A stretch of 64,000 nucleotides of DNA from Bacillus sp. CH30_1T (lineage in GTDB: Bacteria; Bacillota; Bacilli; Bacillales; Bacillaceae_B), in the NCBI RefSeq assembly GCF_008364765.1, contig NZ_VTUY01000003.1:366471-430470 (forward strand), written 5' to 3'. Shown piece by piece: positions 17,104-26,605 of this stretch. The number at the start of each line of letters is the position of its first letter. The stretch's first letter is position 1. The notes below the pieces were generated by a model that had not been told where the DNA came from, did not search any database, and saw only the letters and a list, made by a program, of their open reading frames with translations. Position numbers and translations under genes: made by a program.

Positions 17104-18824
17104 TGTCCAGTCTTTTAAAAGGAATTGCGGCATCAAATGGTATTGCCATAGCGAAAGCGTATCGCTTAGTTGAACCCGACCTAAGCTTTGAAAAGAAAAA
17201 CGTAGACGATGCGGAACAGGAAGTTTCACGCTTCCAGGAAGCTATTGCGACGTCAAAGTCAGAGCTTGAAGTGATCCGTGATAAAGCAAGAGTTGATTTA
17301 GGTGAAGATAAAGCTCAAATCTTTGAAGCGCATCTTCTTGTCCTAAGCGACCCAGAACTACTGACACCAATCGAAGACAAAGTGAAATCTGAAAATGTAA
17401 ACGCTGAATTCGCCCTTAAAGAAACAGCGGATATGTTTGTATCCATGTTTGAATCCATGGACAATGAATACATGAAAGAACGTGCGTCGGATATTCGTGA
17501 CGTGACAAAGCGTGTCCTATCACACCTGTTGGGCGTGCAGATTGCGAACCCAAGCATGGTGACAGAAGAAGTGATTGTGATCGCAGAGGATCTAACACCT
17601 TCTGATACGGCACAATTAAACCGTGAATTTGTTAAAGGATTTACAACAGATATCGGTGGAAGAACATCTCACTCGGCCATTATGGCCCGTTCAATGGAGA
17701 TTCCAGCTGTAGTGGGAACGAAATCCATTACTTCCTCTGTTGAAAATGGTGACATGATCATCATTGATGGATTAAGTGGAGAAGTACATATTAATCCGAC
17801 TCAGGAAGTCATCGAAGAGTATAAGAAAGAGCATGCCCGATATGAAGAACAAAAAGCTGAATGGGCAAAGCTTGTCAATGAACCAACGGTATCCAAGGAT
17901 GGGGAGCATGTTGAACTTGCTGCTAACATTGGGACACCTAAGGATCTTGAAGGGGTGAAGAATCACGGCGGAGAAGGTGTAGGTCTGTATCGTACAGAAT
18001 TCCTATACATGGGTCGTGACGAATTACCGTCTGAAGACGAGCAATACGAAGCTTATAAGGCTGTATTAGAAGGTATGGAAGGGAAACCTGTAGTGGTTCG
18101 TACCCTTGACATCGGTGGAGATAAAGAGCTTCCTTACTTAAATCTGCCAAAAGAAATGAATCCATTCCTCGGGTATCGTGCAATCCGACTTTGTCTGGAC
18201 GAACAGGATATCTTCCGTACTCAGCTTAGAGCGTTATTAAAGGCCAGCCCATTTGGAAATCTGAAAATCATGTTCCCGATGATTTCAAATCTTCAAGAGT
18301 TCAGAGAAGCGAAAGCCATCCTTGAAGAAGAGAAAAAAGCTCTTCTTGAGAATGGTACGAAAGTAGCTGATCATATTGAAGTAGGAATCATGGTAGAAAT
18401 TCCATCAACTGCTGTAATGGCGGATGTTTTTGCTAAGGAAGTAGATTTCTTCTCTATCGGAACCAATGATTTAATTCAGTACACAATGGCTGCCGACCGC
18501 ATGAATGAGCGAGTTTCCTACTTATATCAACCGTATAACCCTGCCATTTTACGTCTAGTCAAAATGGTGATTGATGCGGCTCATAAAGAAGGAAAATGGG
18601 CAGGTATGTGTGGTGAAATGGCTGGAGATGAGATTGCTGTACCAATCCTTCTGGGATTAGGTTTGGATGAGTTCTCTATGAGTGCTACATCGATCTTACG
18701 CGCACGTTCTCAAATCCGTCAGTTGAATCGTGCTGAAATGAAAGAACTGGCAGAGCAAGCACTACAATTAGACACCAATGATGCTGTCATTTCTGCTGTG
18801 AAAAAAGCGACATCAATGGAATAA
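17103..18824 (+). CDS. ptsI: PTS enzyme I (phosphoenolpyruvate-protein phosphotransferase)
   Basis: A 573-residue cytoplasmic enzyme that transfers phosphate from phosphoenolpyruvate to HPr. The phosphorylated histidine is H190 in [13 protein letters not shown]. The C-terminal PEP-binding barrel shows [10 protein letters not shown], the [11 protein letters not shown] loop, the [13 protein letters not shown] region and the catalytic cysteine in GMCGEMAGD. The length is normal. It shares a base with the ptsH stop and forms a two-gene operon. Confidence 0.98.
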   Translation: MSSLLKGIAASNGIAIAKAYRLVEPDLSFEKKNVDDAEQEVSRFQEAIATSKSELEVIRDKARVDLGEDKAQIFEAHLLVLSDPELLTPIEDKVKSENVNAEFALKETADMFVSMFESMDNEYMKERASDIRDVTKRVLSHLLGVQIANPSMVTEEVIVIAEDLTPSDTAQLNREFVKGFTTDIGGRTSHSAIMARSMEIPAVVGTKSITSSVENGDMIIIDGLSGEVHINPTQEVIEEYKKEHARYEEQKAEWAKLVNEPTVSKDGEHVELAANIGTPKDLEGVKNHGGEGVGLYRTEFLYMGRDELPSEDEQYEAYKAVLEGMEGKPVVVRTLDIGGDKELPYLNLPKEMNPFLGYRAIRLCLDEQDIFRTQLRALLKASPFGNLKIMFPMISNLQEFREAKAILEEEKKALLENGTKVADHIEVGIMVEIPSTAVMADVFAKEVDFFSIGTNDLIQYTMAADRMNERVSYLYQPYNPAILRLVKMVIDAAHKEGKWAGMCGEMAGDEIAVPILLGLGLDEFSMSATSILRARSQIRQLNRAEMKELAEQALQLDTNDAVISAVKKATSME

Positions 18825-18918
18825 ATTTAGGTTTAGATGGTGGAAATGAGGGGATTATATCTGTGAAGAATAAGGCACACCCTTTGGGCCTTTTCATTCT
18901 CATTTCCCCCTTTCTTGT

Positions 18919-18963
18919 GGATTGAAGGAACGTATTGTTCTTTCAATCCCTATTTTCTTTTTC
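18919..18963 (+). terminator. Terminator of ptsHI
   Basis: GGATTGAAGGAAC (18919-18931) pairs with GTTCTTTCAATCC (18937-18949) apart from one mismatch, followed by TATTTTCTTTTTC. A second, longer hairpin (GGAAATGAG with CTCATTTCC) lies just upstream at 18841-18906. Confidence 0.75.
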
Positions 18964-18989
18964 AGGGATTATATTTCTTGCAAAATGCG

Positions 18990-19664
18990 CTAAAACCTCG
19001 AACTTTTAAAAGGATTTTTCCATTCCATTAATACCCCATAGTCACATGATTCTTCATCCTTCAGGTACCCTTTAACAGCTTTTAATGGAGTGCGTCCTGT
19101 TTGCAGAAGAAACGTAATGACAGGATCCTTGAATTCTCCACTCGTTAATTTCTGTATATAATCCTCAATCGGAAAATCTTTGGACACTTTATGATAGGAT
19201 GGAATCCGACCGCCGCCAAGTAAGCGATCCAATTTTAAATGAACCACAATCTCAAACATGACATTCATCAAGACCTTTCCAAGCTTAAATCCCCTATAAT
19301 CAGGGTCGATACATAGATCCACCACATACAATGTATTTCCATTCTCATTGTGAGTCCGGATATATCCATCATCAGTTATGTCTTCCCATGTATGGTCCGG
19401 CTTTAACGGATCAAAGTCGACAATTAAGCTTGTCATACTCCCCACTAAATTCCCGTCAACTTCCACACAAATAGCGCCAAGAGGGAAATGAGACAAATGA
19501 TGTGCGAGTTGGTCTTTATTCCACCATAATTCTGATGGGAAGGGAGGTGGGAATGCTCTTTTTTGAACGGATATCAAGTCGTCGAAATCATCCTTGCAAT
19601 AATTTCTGATAACCGCTTTATAAATTTGATCGTTTCTGAAAACATACTGTTCTTTCATATACAT
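18990..19664 (-). CDS. ykwB: GNAT-family N-acetyltransferase, YkwB-like
   Basis: A 224-residue acetyltransferase. The acetyl-CoA-binding strand and loop are visible as LYVVDLCIDPDYRGFKLGKV near the middle. The N-terminal arm (YKAVIRNYCKDDFDDLISVQ) is the usual first GNAT strand and helix. Its location after ptsI and before patA matches B. subtilis ykwB. GTGAGG precedes the ATG on the minus strand. The substrate is unknown. Confidence 0.8.
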   Translation of the reverse strand: MYMKEQYVFRNDQIYKAVIRNYCKDDFDDLISVQKRAFPPPFPSELWWNKDQLAHHLSHFPLGAICVEVDGNLVGSMTSLIVDFDPLKPDHTWEDITDDGYIRTHNENGNTLYVVDLCIDPDYRGFKLGKVLMNVMFEIVVHLKLDRLLGGGRIPSYHKVSKDFPIEDYIQKLTSGEFKDPVITFLLQTGRTPLKAVKGYLKDEESCDYGVLMEWKNPFKSSRF

Positions 19665-19869
19665 GTCAGAACCTCACTTCTCAGAATTTACTTGTTTATT
19701 ATACGTTATGAAAGCGCTTTTTTAAAGTGTTTTACTGAAATAACTTTTCTTCTGAAAAAAATTGAAATTTTTTCAGAAGAGCGGTTTATCATTCTGGAAA
19801 GCGGGTATTCTATAATTAAGCATGAAATTGGAGATTAATTTCTCACTAACACCCCCTTTTCCTTTTTTT

Positions 19870-19907
19870 GAACCAACTCAGTTAACTGGGTTGGTTCTTT
19901 TTTTTGC
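19870..19907. terminator. Palindromic terminator-like hairpin
   Basis: GAACCAAC (19870-19877) pairs with GTTGGTTC (19890-19897) around an internal CAGTTAACTG, followed by eight T. The 19665-20023 gap holds no gene besides this hairpin. It faces no obvious plus-strand gene, so it may end a transcript I have not recognised. Confidence 0.65.
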
Positions 19908-20023
19908 TATTTTTATCCCGGAAGTTGATTCGTATAGTGAAAAAGAAGAAAGTGAATAATAATCTTATGCTTATGCTGATCCATTGAAGGATAAGCATGA
20001 TCAATAAAAGGGGTGAATAAATA

Positions 20024-20200
20024 ATGGCGAAGCGTACAAAAAAGAATGATCCACAACAGAAGAACAAAAAAGGATTCGATTCTTCTAAGATTAATGCGGA
20101 ATTTGCCCACGAAATCGGAAGTGCGGCAACAAACAAAATACACAAAGACAAAGCCAAAAAAGAAAAAGCACCTAAAAATAACGGTGAATATAAAGGGTAA
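20024..20200 (+). CDS. Small lysine-rich protein, possibly spore-associated
   Basis: A 58-residue, very hydrophilic protein rich in lysine and asparagine, beginning MAKRTKKNDPQQKNKKGFDS. A central INAEFAHEIGSAATNKIHKD segment faintly recalls the EFASE motif of gamma-type small acid-soluble spore proteins, but the repeats of that family are absent. AAAGGGGTGA supports the start. A strong convergent terminator follows. The spore link is only a suggestion from composition. Confidence 0.6.
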   Translation: MAKRTKKNDPQQKNKKGFDSSKINAEFAHEIGSAATNKIHKDKAKKEKAPKNNGEYKG

Positions 20201-20207
20201 ACATGAA

Positions 20208-20243
20208 GAGGGACGGACCTTGTTATACAAGGTCCGTCCCTCT
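20208..20243. terminator. Bidirectional terminator between the small gene and patA
   Basis: AGAGGGACGGACCTTGT (20208-20224) pairs perfectly with ACAAGGTCCGTCCCTCT (20227-20243). It sits between two convergent genes. Confidence 0.85.
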
Positions 20244-20245
20244 TG

Positions 20246-21406
20246 TCAGGTTTGGATGAAGGAGTGGATACGGTCGAGCCCTTCTGTCAGCTGGTCCATG
20301 GAGCAGGCATAGGATAGTCGGAAGTATCCTTCGCCGAACTGGGAAAAAGCATCACCAGGAACGACAGCCACTTTTTTCTCTTGGGCAAGAGCCAACGAGA
20401 AGTCAAATGAACTCAAAAGAATTTGATCTGGTATCTTCACGAAAAAGTAGAAGGCTCCATCGGGTTTGACGATTCCTTCAAATCCCATCTCAATTAATCG
20501 GTTATATACATAGTCCCTTCGTTTTTTATATTCTTTCTTCATATTTTCAGCATCATCTTTTCCAACTGTAAGTGCTTCATAGGCAGCTTTCTGGGAGACG
20601 GAAGAAGCACAGGAAACATTGTATTGGTGAACCTTTATTAGATGCTTAGAAATCGATTCTGGAGCGAATACCAGTCCGATCCTCCAACCGGTCATACTAT
20701 GTGATTTAGATAGTCCATTGACGACGATGGTTTGTTCTCTTAAATATTCGGCAATGGAATAATGCGAATCATCAAAGGTAAGCTCGCTATAAATTTCATC
20801 AGCTAACACAAAGATATTTCTATTTCTAAGCAAGTCGGCAATGTCTTTTAATTCTGCTTTGGATAGGCTTACCCCTGTTGGATTGGATGGATAAGGCAAT
20901 ATAACACATTTTGTAGAAGGAGTTAAGCTCTCCTCAATAAGAGCAGCATTCAACTTAAAATCATTTTGTGTGATATCAATATGTACGGGATTAGCACCAC
21001 AAAGTGTAATGATCGGTTCATAGCCTGGGTACACAGGTCCCGGGATAAGGCAGTCATCTCCTTCGCATAGGATCGTACGAAGGATCACATCGATCCCCTG
21101 AGAAGCGCCGTTTGTGACTATGACCTCATTTACAGGGTTATAATGTACATTATATTTTTCTTTTACATATGAAGCCGCGGCTTCTCGTAGTTCGAGAAAT
21201 CCTGCATTATGGGTATAGGAAGTGAAGTCATCATCAATGGCAGCCTTACCCGCGTCTTTGACATGTTGTGGGGTGGGGAAATCCGGCTGACCGATTGTCA
21301 GGGAAATGATGTCGTCTATGTCTGCCACCATATTAAAAAACTTTCGAATACCTGATATCTGGATGTCCTTGATCCGAGGGTTAATATACTGTTCCAATAC
21401 GTACAC
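20246..21406 (-). CDS. patA: N-acetyl-L,L-diaminopimelate aminotransferase PatA
   Basis: A 386-residue class I PLP aminotransferase. The PLP lysine lies in VVNGLSKSHSMTGWRIGL. The NPTG motif (YPSNPTGVSL) and the C-terminal arginine in FRLSYACS are in place. In B. subtilis the gene between ykwB and cheV is patA, which works in the acetylase branch of lysine/diaminopimelate synthesis. dapH and dapL of the same branch lie at 39-41 kb here, which supports the role. Confidence 0.88.
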   Translation of the reverse strand: MYVLEQYINPRIKDIQISGIRKFFNMVADIDDIISLTIGQPDFPTPQHVKDAGKAAIDDDFTSYTHNAGFLELREAAASYVKEKYNVHYNPVNEVIVTNGASQGIDVILRTILCEGDDCLIPGPVYPGYEPIITLCGANPVHIDITQNDFKLNAALIEESLTPSTKCVILPYPSNPTGVSLSKAELKDIADLLRNRNIFVLADEIYSELTFDDSHYSIAEYLREQTIVVNGLSKSHSMTGWRIGLVFAPESISKHLIKVHQYNVSCASSVSQKAAYEALTVGKDDAENMKKEYKKRRDYVYNRLIEMGFEGIVKPDGAFYFFVKIPDQILLSSFDFSLALAQEKKVAVVPGDAFSQFGEGYFRLSYACSMDQLTEGLDRIHSFIQT

Positions 21407-21527
21407 CTACTTTAATAATTTGATTCATATTTTATCATTAATTCCAGCATTTACGTAGTGATTTTGTTTGAATGGTAAAGAAAAAGGGAAATGATAAAAA
21501 AAATAAATGTCAGTTAGGGAGAGCCAT

Positions 21528-22523
21528 ATGATTCGTACGAGTATTATTATGGAAAATGGGGAAATTGAACAGAATGTTCCCTTATCCAGAATAAAAGAAA
21601 AAGGTGTTAAATGGTATTGGGTGGATTTTTCAGAGCCGACTAGCAAGGATATTCGGTTACTTAAGCTGTATTTTCGATTCCATCCACTTGCGATAGAGGA
21701 TTGCCTGGACGATTTCAGTCAGCGGGCTAAGCTCGATTTTTATGATCAATACATATTTGTCCTTCTTCATGCCATTAATCAGAAAACGCTGGATTCTCAC
21801 GAAGTGAATATGTTTGTGAACGCAAGTTTTATCGTTACCTTCCATAAACAACCTGTGAGGGAATTAAATAATGTATGGGAAAAAGTTCAGCAAGAAGGGG
21901 ATCAGCCCAGTCCTTTTAAGATCATGCATGGAATTGTTGACCGGTTAGTGGACGATTATTTTCCCCTCGTATATGGTATTGAAGATCGCCTCAATAAAAT
22001 AGAAGATAACACGAATGAAGATGCGGATAGTGATCTGATGGATGAATTATTCGATATTCGTCATGATATGTCAAAGTTAAGAAGAACCCTCGTTCCCATG
22101 AGGGATTTATTATATCGTATCAGCAATTCCGGCAGATTGAATGCACTCAAAGAAGAGCAGCTATATTTTAATGATGTGTACGATCATTTAATTAAGCTTG
22201 TCGAGATGCTTGAATCGTATCGTGAATTTTCATCAGATATCCGGGATAATTATTTATCCATTAACTCAGATAAAATGAATAATATCATGATGACCTTAAC
22301 CGTCATTACGACGATTTTTATGCCTCTTACGTTTATTGCGGGTCTGTATGGGATGAACTTTGTCTATATGCCGGAACTCGATGAGCGAAGCGGATACTTT
22401 ATCGTTCTCGGGGTTATGGGTATCATAGCACTGATCATGTTTGGTTTCTTTATGAAAATAGGCTGGCTCAGGTTCAGCACGAAAAAACGGAGAAAACGAA
22501 GAAGGCTCCTTCGTTTAAAATAA
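21528..22523 (+). CDS. corA: CorA-family magnesium/divalent cation channel
   Basis: A 331-residue protein with a large N-terminal cytoplasmic funnel domain and two C-terminal membrane helices. The diagnostic GMN motif is in GLYGMNFVYMPE after the first helix. The second helix (IVLGVMGIIALIMFGFFM) ends in a strongly basic tail. The ATG at 21528 follows AGGGAGAG; an in-frame ATG 21 bases upstream overlaps that site. It is transcribed divergently from patA. Confidence 0.93.
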   Translation: MIRTSIIMENGEIEQNVPLSRIKEKGVKWYWVDFSEPTSKDIRLLKLYFRFHPLAIEDCLDDFSQRAKLDFYDQYIFVLLHAINQKTLDSHEVNMFVNASFIVTFHKQPVRELNNVWEKVQQEGDQPSPFKIMHGIVDRLVDDYFPLVYGIEDRLNKIEDNTNEDADSDLMDELFDIRHDMSKLRRTLVPMRDLLYRISNSGRLNALKEEQLYFNDVYDHLIKLVEMLESYREFSSDIRDNYLSINSDKMNNIMMTLTVITTIFMPLTFIAGLYGMNFVYMPELDERSGYFIVLGVMGIIALIMFGFFMKIGWLRFSTKKRRKRRRLLRLK

Positions 22524-22530
22524 GCAAGCT

Positions 22531-22569
22531 AAAAAAGCAGTGACTCCATAAAGGTGTTCTGCTTTTTTC
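22531..22569 (+). terminator. Terminator of corA
   Basis: AAAAAGCAG (22532-22540) pairs with CTGCTTTTTT (22559-22568) and ends in T. Confidence 0.8.
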
Positions 22570-22710
22570 ATTTGTTTCCATTATGGGAGACCTTGTCACG
22601 ATGAGATGAATTTTCTCATGAAATTCCCGTAAACGGTAGATTTTTTTGAGAAAAAACGTTATATTAATTGAGGACAAAAGAAGAAGAATTGGGATTATAG
22701 ATAAGTCTCG

Positions 22711-22746
22711 AGAGGTTCTAGCACAACCCTCTATAAAAAACTAAGG
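22711..22746 (+). promoter_or_regulatory. preQ1-I riboswitch
   Basis: AGAGGTTCTAGC followed by CACAACCCTCT forms the P1 stem-loop, and the A-rich TATAAAAAACTAAGG tail folds into it as a pseudoknot. This is almost letter for letter the class I preQ1 aptamer known upstream of the B. subtilis que genes. It should switch off queCDE when the queuosine precursor is plentiful. Confidence 0.95.
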
Positions 22747-22748
22747 AA

Positions 22749-22777
22749 AACGGCATCCTTAGGTGTCGTTATTTTTT
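22749..22777 (+). terminator. preQ1-controlled terminator before queC
   Basis: AACGGCA (22749-22755) pairs with TGTCGTT (22764-22770) with one G-T pair, followed by ATTTTTT. It lies directly after the aptamer and is probably its expression platform. Confidence 0.75.
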
Positions 22778-22875
22778 GTTAATGACGGCTTTAAAGCCAA
22801 TGTTATAGGGTATCACAGAATCTCTTTCTTCTTTTCATGGCAAATGAGCCTGTAGAAAAGAAAGGAGAACCTTTT

Positions 22876-23541
22876 ATGAACACACAGAAAGCGTTAGTCG
22901 TATTCAGCGGAGGTCAAGATAGTACAACGTGTTTATTTTGGGCAAAGAAAGCATTTAATGAAGTAGAAGCGGTGACATTTAACTACGGTCAGAGGCATGT
23001 TGCAGAGCTGGACTGTGCAAAAGAGATTGCAGAGGATCTTAAAGTGCCTCACCATGTATTAGATATGAGTTTATTAAATCAATTGGCACCAAGCGCTTTA
23101 ACAAGGGAGGATGAAGAAATCACTCATCAGGATGGTGAATTACCATCTACATTCGTTCCTGGAAGAAATCTATTATTCCTGTCATTTGCAGGCATATTAG
23201 CGAAGCAAATCGGAGCGAGGCATATTGTAACAGGTGTATGTGAAACGGATTTCAGCGGTTATCCTGATTGCCGTGATATTTTTGTGAAATCCTTGAATGT
23301 TTCCCTCAATCTATCCATGGATGATCAGTTTGTGATCCATACTCCACTAATGTGGATCAATAAGGCACAAACGTGGGAAATGGCAGATGATTTAGGTGCC
23401 TTCCGTTATGTACAGGAAAATACACTCACTTGCTATAATGGGATAAAAGGCAGCGGGTGCGGTGAGTGCCCTGCATGTGAGCTTAGGCAAAAAGGGCTGG
23501 AAGAATATAAAAGTGCAAAAAAAGGGGGAGAAGGAAGATGA
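22876..23541 (+). CDS. queC: 7-cyano-7-deazaguanine synthase
   Basis: A 221-residue ATP-dependent ligase that converts 7-carboxy-7-deazaguanine to preQ0. The PP-loop SGGQDS is at residues 11-16. The zinc-binding cysteines lie in [14 protein letters not shown] near the end. AAAGGAG at about 22860 supports the ATG at 22876. The stop overlaps queD by four bases. It is the first gene of the riboswitch-controlled operon. Confidence 0.97.
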   Translation: MNTQKALVVFSGGQDSTTCLFWAKKAFNEVEAVTFNYGQRHVAELDCAKEIAEDLKVPHHVLDMSLLNQLAPSALTREDEEITHQDGELPSTFVPGRNLLFLSFAGILAKQIGARHIVTGVCETDFSGYPDCRDIFVKSLNVSLNLSMDDQFVIHTPLMWINKAQTWEMADDLGAFRYVQENTLTCYNGIKGSGCGECPACELRQKGLEEYKSAKKGGEGR

Positions 23542-23972
23542 TACAACAAATCTACCCGACTCCTGACCACATTTATGAATTTGAATTAAATAAAGATATG
23601 CATTTTGCGGCAGCCCATTATATTCCACATGTGGATGCAGGAAGCTGTCAGGATATCCATGGTCATACGTACTTTGCCAATATTACTATTGGAGGGGATC
23701 AGCTTGATGATTCCGGATTTCTTATTAATTTCCAACACATTAAAAAGCTGATTCATAAGCGCTTTGATCATAAAGTCATGAACGAAGATGAATTGTTTTC
23801 TGCAGAGAACGGCAATGTGTTCCCAACCACTGAAGTTGTAGCGAAGGTGATGTGGGAAATCATTCAGGCTCATTTAGACACATTACCTCACCAACCTAAA
23901 TGCCTTCAAGTATTTTTAAGAGAAACACCGACAAGTTACGTCATTTACAGACCAAAGGTGAGACAATCATGA
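23538..23972 (+). CDS. queD: 6-carboxytetrahydropterin synthase
   Basis: A 144-residue QueD/PTPS-family enzyme of the queuosine pathway. The catalytic cysteine and two zinc histidines are seen in CQDIHGHTY, the third histidine in MHFAAAHYI. It overlaps both queC and queE by four bases (ATGA), so all three genes are translationally coupled. Confidence 0.96.
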   Translation: MIQQIYPTPDHIYEFELNKDMHFAAAHYIPHVDAGSCQDIHGHTYFANITIGGDQLDDSGFLINFQHIKKLIHKRFDHKVMNEDELFSAENGNVFPTTEVVAKVMWEIIQAHLDTLPHQPKCLQVFLRETPTSYVIYRPKVRQS

Positions 23973-24691
23973 AAAAAATCCCTGTATTAGAAGTGTTTGG
24001 TCCAACCATTCAGGGTGAAGGTATGGTAATAGGTCAAAAGACGATGTTTGTCCGAACTGCAGGATGTGATTATAGTTGTTCATGGTGTGATTCTGCATTT
24101 ACGTGGGATGGTTCTGCGAAAGAGGATATTCAGCTTATGAAGGCTGAAGAAGTGTGGAACAGGCTAAAAGAAGTCGGTGGAAACAACTTCTCTCATGTAA
24201 CCATTTCCGGTGGTAATCCTGCTCTGTTGGCTCATTTGAAGGAGCTTATCGAGATCTTAAAGGAGAATGGCATAGCGTCGGCCTTAGAGACGCAAGGTAG
24301 CCGCTGGCAGGATTGGTTCTATGATATAGATGACCTGACACTATCTCCAAAGCCTCCAAGTTCGAAAATGGAGACTGATTTTGAGAAGCTGAATTTCATT
24401 GTTCACCGTTTAATTGAAAATGGCTCACAATTTAGCTTAAAAGTTGTAGTGTTTGATGATAAAGATCTGGAATACGCCACAAAGATTCATAAACTCTACC
24501 CTGACGTTCCATTCTATATTCAGACAGGTAACCCTTCTGTTTCCGAAGAAGATACACCAAAGCTTTTGTCAAATTTATTATTGGATTATGAAGCGCTCAT
24601 TGAAAAGGTTTGTGGGAACGAAGAATTAAATCATGTGCGGGTGCTCCCGCAGCTGCATACTTTGGTGTGGGGCAACAAGCGGGGAGTATAA
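23969..24691 (+). CDS. queE: 7-carboxy-7-deazaguanine synthase
   Basis: A 240-residue radical SAM enzyme. The iron-sulfur cluster cysteines are C33, C37 and C40 (GCDYSCSWCD). TISGGNPAL is the SAM-binding GGE-type motif, here with asparagine as in other bacillar QueE. The start at 23969 overlaps the queD stop. A terminator follows at once, so queF (the fourth B. subtilis gene) is not part of this operon. Confidence 0.96.
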   Translation: MKKIPVLEVFGPTIQGEGMVIGQKTMFVRTAGCDYSCSWCDSAFTWDGSAKEDIQLMKAEEVWNRLKEVGGNNFSHVTISGGNPALLAHLKELIEILKENGIASALETQGSRWQDWFYDIDDLTLSPKPPSSKMETDFEKLNFIVHRLIENGSQFSLKVVVFDDKDLEYATKIHKLYPDVPFYIQTGNPSVSEEDTPKLLSNLLLDYEALIEKVCGNEELNHVRVLPQLHTLVWGNKRGV

Positions 24692-24698
24692 TTGAAAA

Positions 24699-24734
24699 AG
24701 CGATTGAAGGGAAGTCTTCAATCGCTATTTTTTT
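24699..24734 (+). terminator. Terminator of queCDE
   Basis: AGCGATTGAAG (24699-24709) pairs with CTTCAATCGCT (24716-24726), followed by ATTTTTTTT. Confidence 0.9.
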
Positions 24735-24934
24735 TATTTTTGAGGGTTTTCACGGTGCTCCTGATTTATTCTCCTTTGTCCTTCGAAATAAGAAAGTTCA
24801 TCGGGTTCATCTTTTCCATCAGCATTCTTCCCGAAAGCAACAATGGGAAGATTGTTTTGTGAGGGAAGGATGTGGTCACTAATTTCATCAAAATCAGGCA
24901 GGTTACGGTTCTCTAAGTCCCTTCGATCGGTCAT
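24734..24934 (-). CDS. Small acidic protein of unknown function
   Basis: A 66-residue hydrophilic protein, MTDRRDLENRNLPDFDEISD at the start and many charged residues at the end (YFEGQRRINQEHRENPQK). GGGAGGAGGTG lies 7 bases before the ATG at 24934 on the minus strand. It converges on queE and can share that terminator. The frame is open 17 codons further upstream, but no better start is there. No family is recognised. Confidence 0.6.
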   Translation of the reverse strand: MTDRRDLENRNLPDFDEISDHILPSQNNLPIVAFGKNADGKDEPDELSYFEGQRRINQEHRENPQK

Positions 24935-25012
24935 ATATACACCTCCTCCCCTTAGTATGCATAGGGAATCATTTTCTATTACCATTTAGGTCACGGTAAA
25001 GAAAGCGAGGGT

Positions 25013-25055
25013 TGAAAAAGTCTCCTCTCAGGAAGGGTCTGACGACTTTTTTTCA
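25013..25055 (+). promoter_or_regulatory. Hairpin upstream of cheV
   Basis: GAAAAAGTC pairs with GACTTTTTTTC around a loop with partial inner pairing. It looks like a terminator but lies just before the cheV promoter and has no plus-strand gene ahead of it within 300 bases other than queE. Confidence 0.35.
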
Positions 25056-25065
25056 TGATTACCTG

Positions 25066-25092
25066 TAAACATGTTTCGCAAATGTTCGATAT
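25066..25092 (+). promoter_or_regulatory. Sigma-D (motility) promoter of cheV
   Basis: TAAA (25066-25069), a 15-base spacer, then TTCGATAT (25085-25092). The known Bacillus sigma-D consensus is TAAA-N15-GCCGATAT, so six of eight -10 bases match with exact spacing. It lies 48 bases before the cheV start. Confidence 0.7.
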
Positions 25093-25140
25093 AAAAAGAG
25101 TAAGGCAAATACTCATGTTTGTATGGAAGGACGAAAATAA

Positions 25141-26043
25141 TTGAATCAATCAAATAGTATTCTTCTTGAAAGCGGGACCAATGAACTTGAAATTGTTGAA
25201 TTTGAAGTTCATCACAATAAATTTGGTATCAATGTAATTAAAGTGAAGGAGATTATCCAACCAACTCCTTGCATCCCTATTCCTCATTCTCATCCTCACG
25301 TGAAAGGACTCATTCAATTGAGGGGAGAGGTACTTCCAGTAATCGATATGGCTAGGGTACTTGGAGTGAAAGAGGAAGAAACATCTAATTCAAAGTACAT
25401 TGTTGCTGAGTTTAATCAACAGAAAGTCATTTTTCATGTACATAACGTTACTCAAATTCATCGCATTTCCTGGAATCAAATAGAGAAGCCTTCAGAAATG
25501 TATTCTGGTGTACATTCCGGAATAATAGGGGTCATCAAGCGAAACGAATCAATGATATTGTTACTGGATTTTGAGAGTATCATGCTGGAAATCAATCCTG
25601 ATACAGGGATCCGGGTGGAACAAGTAAAGAAGTTAGGACCAAGGCAGAGAAGGAATAAGAAGATTGTTGCTGCTGAGGATTCCCCTTTACTCCGCAAACT
25701 TTTGAATGATACGTTGAGTGAAGCAGGATATGAAGAAGTTGAATTTTTTGAAAATGGGGCCGATGCATTCAATTATCTGGAATCACTTGTTGAGGGAACT
25801 CATGATGTTCAACAGTCAGTTCAGCTAGTCATTACAGATATTGAAATGCCGCAAATGGACGGACACCATTTGACCAAAAGAATCAAAAGTCATTCTAAGC
25901 TCAACAAACTCCCAGTCATCATTTTTTCTTCACTGATTACAAATGATTTAAAACATAAAGGTGAGATGGTCGGAGCAGAAGATCAAATCAGTAAACCCGA
26001 AATTGCTGATTTGATTTTAAAAATTGATCAACATATATTGTAG
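25141..26043 (+). CDS. cheV: Chemotaxis coupling protein CheV
   Basis: A 300-residue protein: an N-terminal CheW-like coupling domain (residues about 15-155) and a C-terminal response-regulator receiver (residues about 175-300). The receiver has AEDSPL acidic residues, the phosphorylated aspartate in VITDIEMPQMDG, and a lysine in SKPEI. CheV couples chemoreceptors to CheA and supports adaptation. The start is a TTG preceded by GGAAGGA; it fits the usual N-terminus. A sigma-D promoter lies upstream. Confidence 0.95.
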   Translation: MNQSNSILLESGTNELEIVEFEVHHNKFGINVIKVKEIIQPTPCIPIPHSHPHVKGLIQLRGEVLPVIDMARVLGVKEEETSNSKYIVAEFNQQKVIFHVHNVTQIHRISWNQIEKPSEMYSGVHSGIIGVIKRNESMILLLDFESIMLEINPDTGIRVEQVKKLGPRQRRNKKIVAAEDSPLLRKLLNDTLSEAGYEEVEFFENGADAFNYLESLVEGTHDVQQSVQLVITDIEMPQMDGHHLTKRIKSHSKLNKLPVIIFSSLITNDLKHKGEMVGAEDQISKPEIADLILKIDQHIL

Positions 26044-26066
26044 AATCAAATGAGATCGAGGATAAT

Positions 26067-26102
26067 CATAAAGGGTTCAGACATTTGTCTGAACCCTTTA
26101 TG
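26067..26102. terminator. Bidirectional terminator between cheV and ykyB
   Basis: CATAAAGGGTTCAGACA (26067-26083) pairs perfectly with the inverted copy ending at 26102 around a three-base loop. It lies between convergent genes. Confidence 0.85.
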
Positions 26103-26137
26103 ACATATATGCGTTAATCCGCTAAAATCTTTGAGCA

Positions 26138-26605
26138 TTAAAAGAAGCTATCGCCCAACTTTTTAAAAACAGGTTTTTGATAACTGCTCTTCCCGGGTTT
26201 ACGTGGCTGTTCATTACGATCAGACATCCCTGTATAATGTTCTAAAATCCCTTTAGCCTGCTGAAGTCCCATTTTACATTTAGGATTTCTTAACGAATGA
26301 TCAAGTGAACCCAGATGAGGCAATTCCTTGAAATCTTCCTTCGTTGCAGGGATATGAAAGGTATAATCTCCGCAATCAATCAATACGTCGGATTGTTGTT
26401 GACTATTCTTTGGGTTGTTGGAAAAGTGAAGTCCAACTTTCTTCGCCTTACCTTCCCGAATCATTTTCATTAAGGCTCGTTTTTTTAATGAATATAAGTA
26501 TTTTGGGTTACCTGCTGTTTTCGCATGACGATTCACAGTGAAAATAGCTTGAGAGAGGGTAATTACGGATGTGGAAGAAGGGGTAGATTTACTAGTATTC
26601 CTCAA
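26138..26605 (-). CDS. ykyB: YkyB family protein
   Basis: A 155-residue basic protein. The segment TLSQAIFTVNRHAKTA followed by YLYSLKKRALMKMI, and KVGLHFSNNPKNSQQQSDVL, match the YkyB family. The position after cheV is the same as in B. subtilis. The basic N-terminus and C-terminus suggest nucleic acid contact, but no activity is known to me. Confidence 0.88.
   Translation of the reverse strand: MRNTSKSTPSSTSVITLSQAIFTVNRHAKTAGNPKYLYSLKKRALMKMIREGKAKKVGLHFSNNPKNSQQQSDVLIDCGDYTFHIPATKEDFKELPHLGSLDHSLRNPKCKMGLQQAKGILEHYTGMSDRNEQPRKPGKSSYQKPVFKKLGDSFF

Noticed and set aside
19563..19838. 91-codon plus-strand frame upstream of the palindromic terminator
   Set aside because: Its first third is antisense to the acetyltransferase gene, the composition is that of A/T-rich noncoding DNA, and no ribosome binding site precedes it.
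19940..20023. Sigma-G-type promoter for the lysine-rich small gene
   Set aside because: A TGAATA is present, but no CATnnTA-type -10 is found at the right distance.
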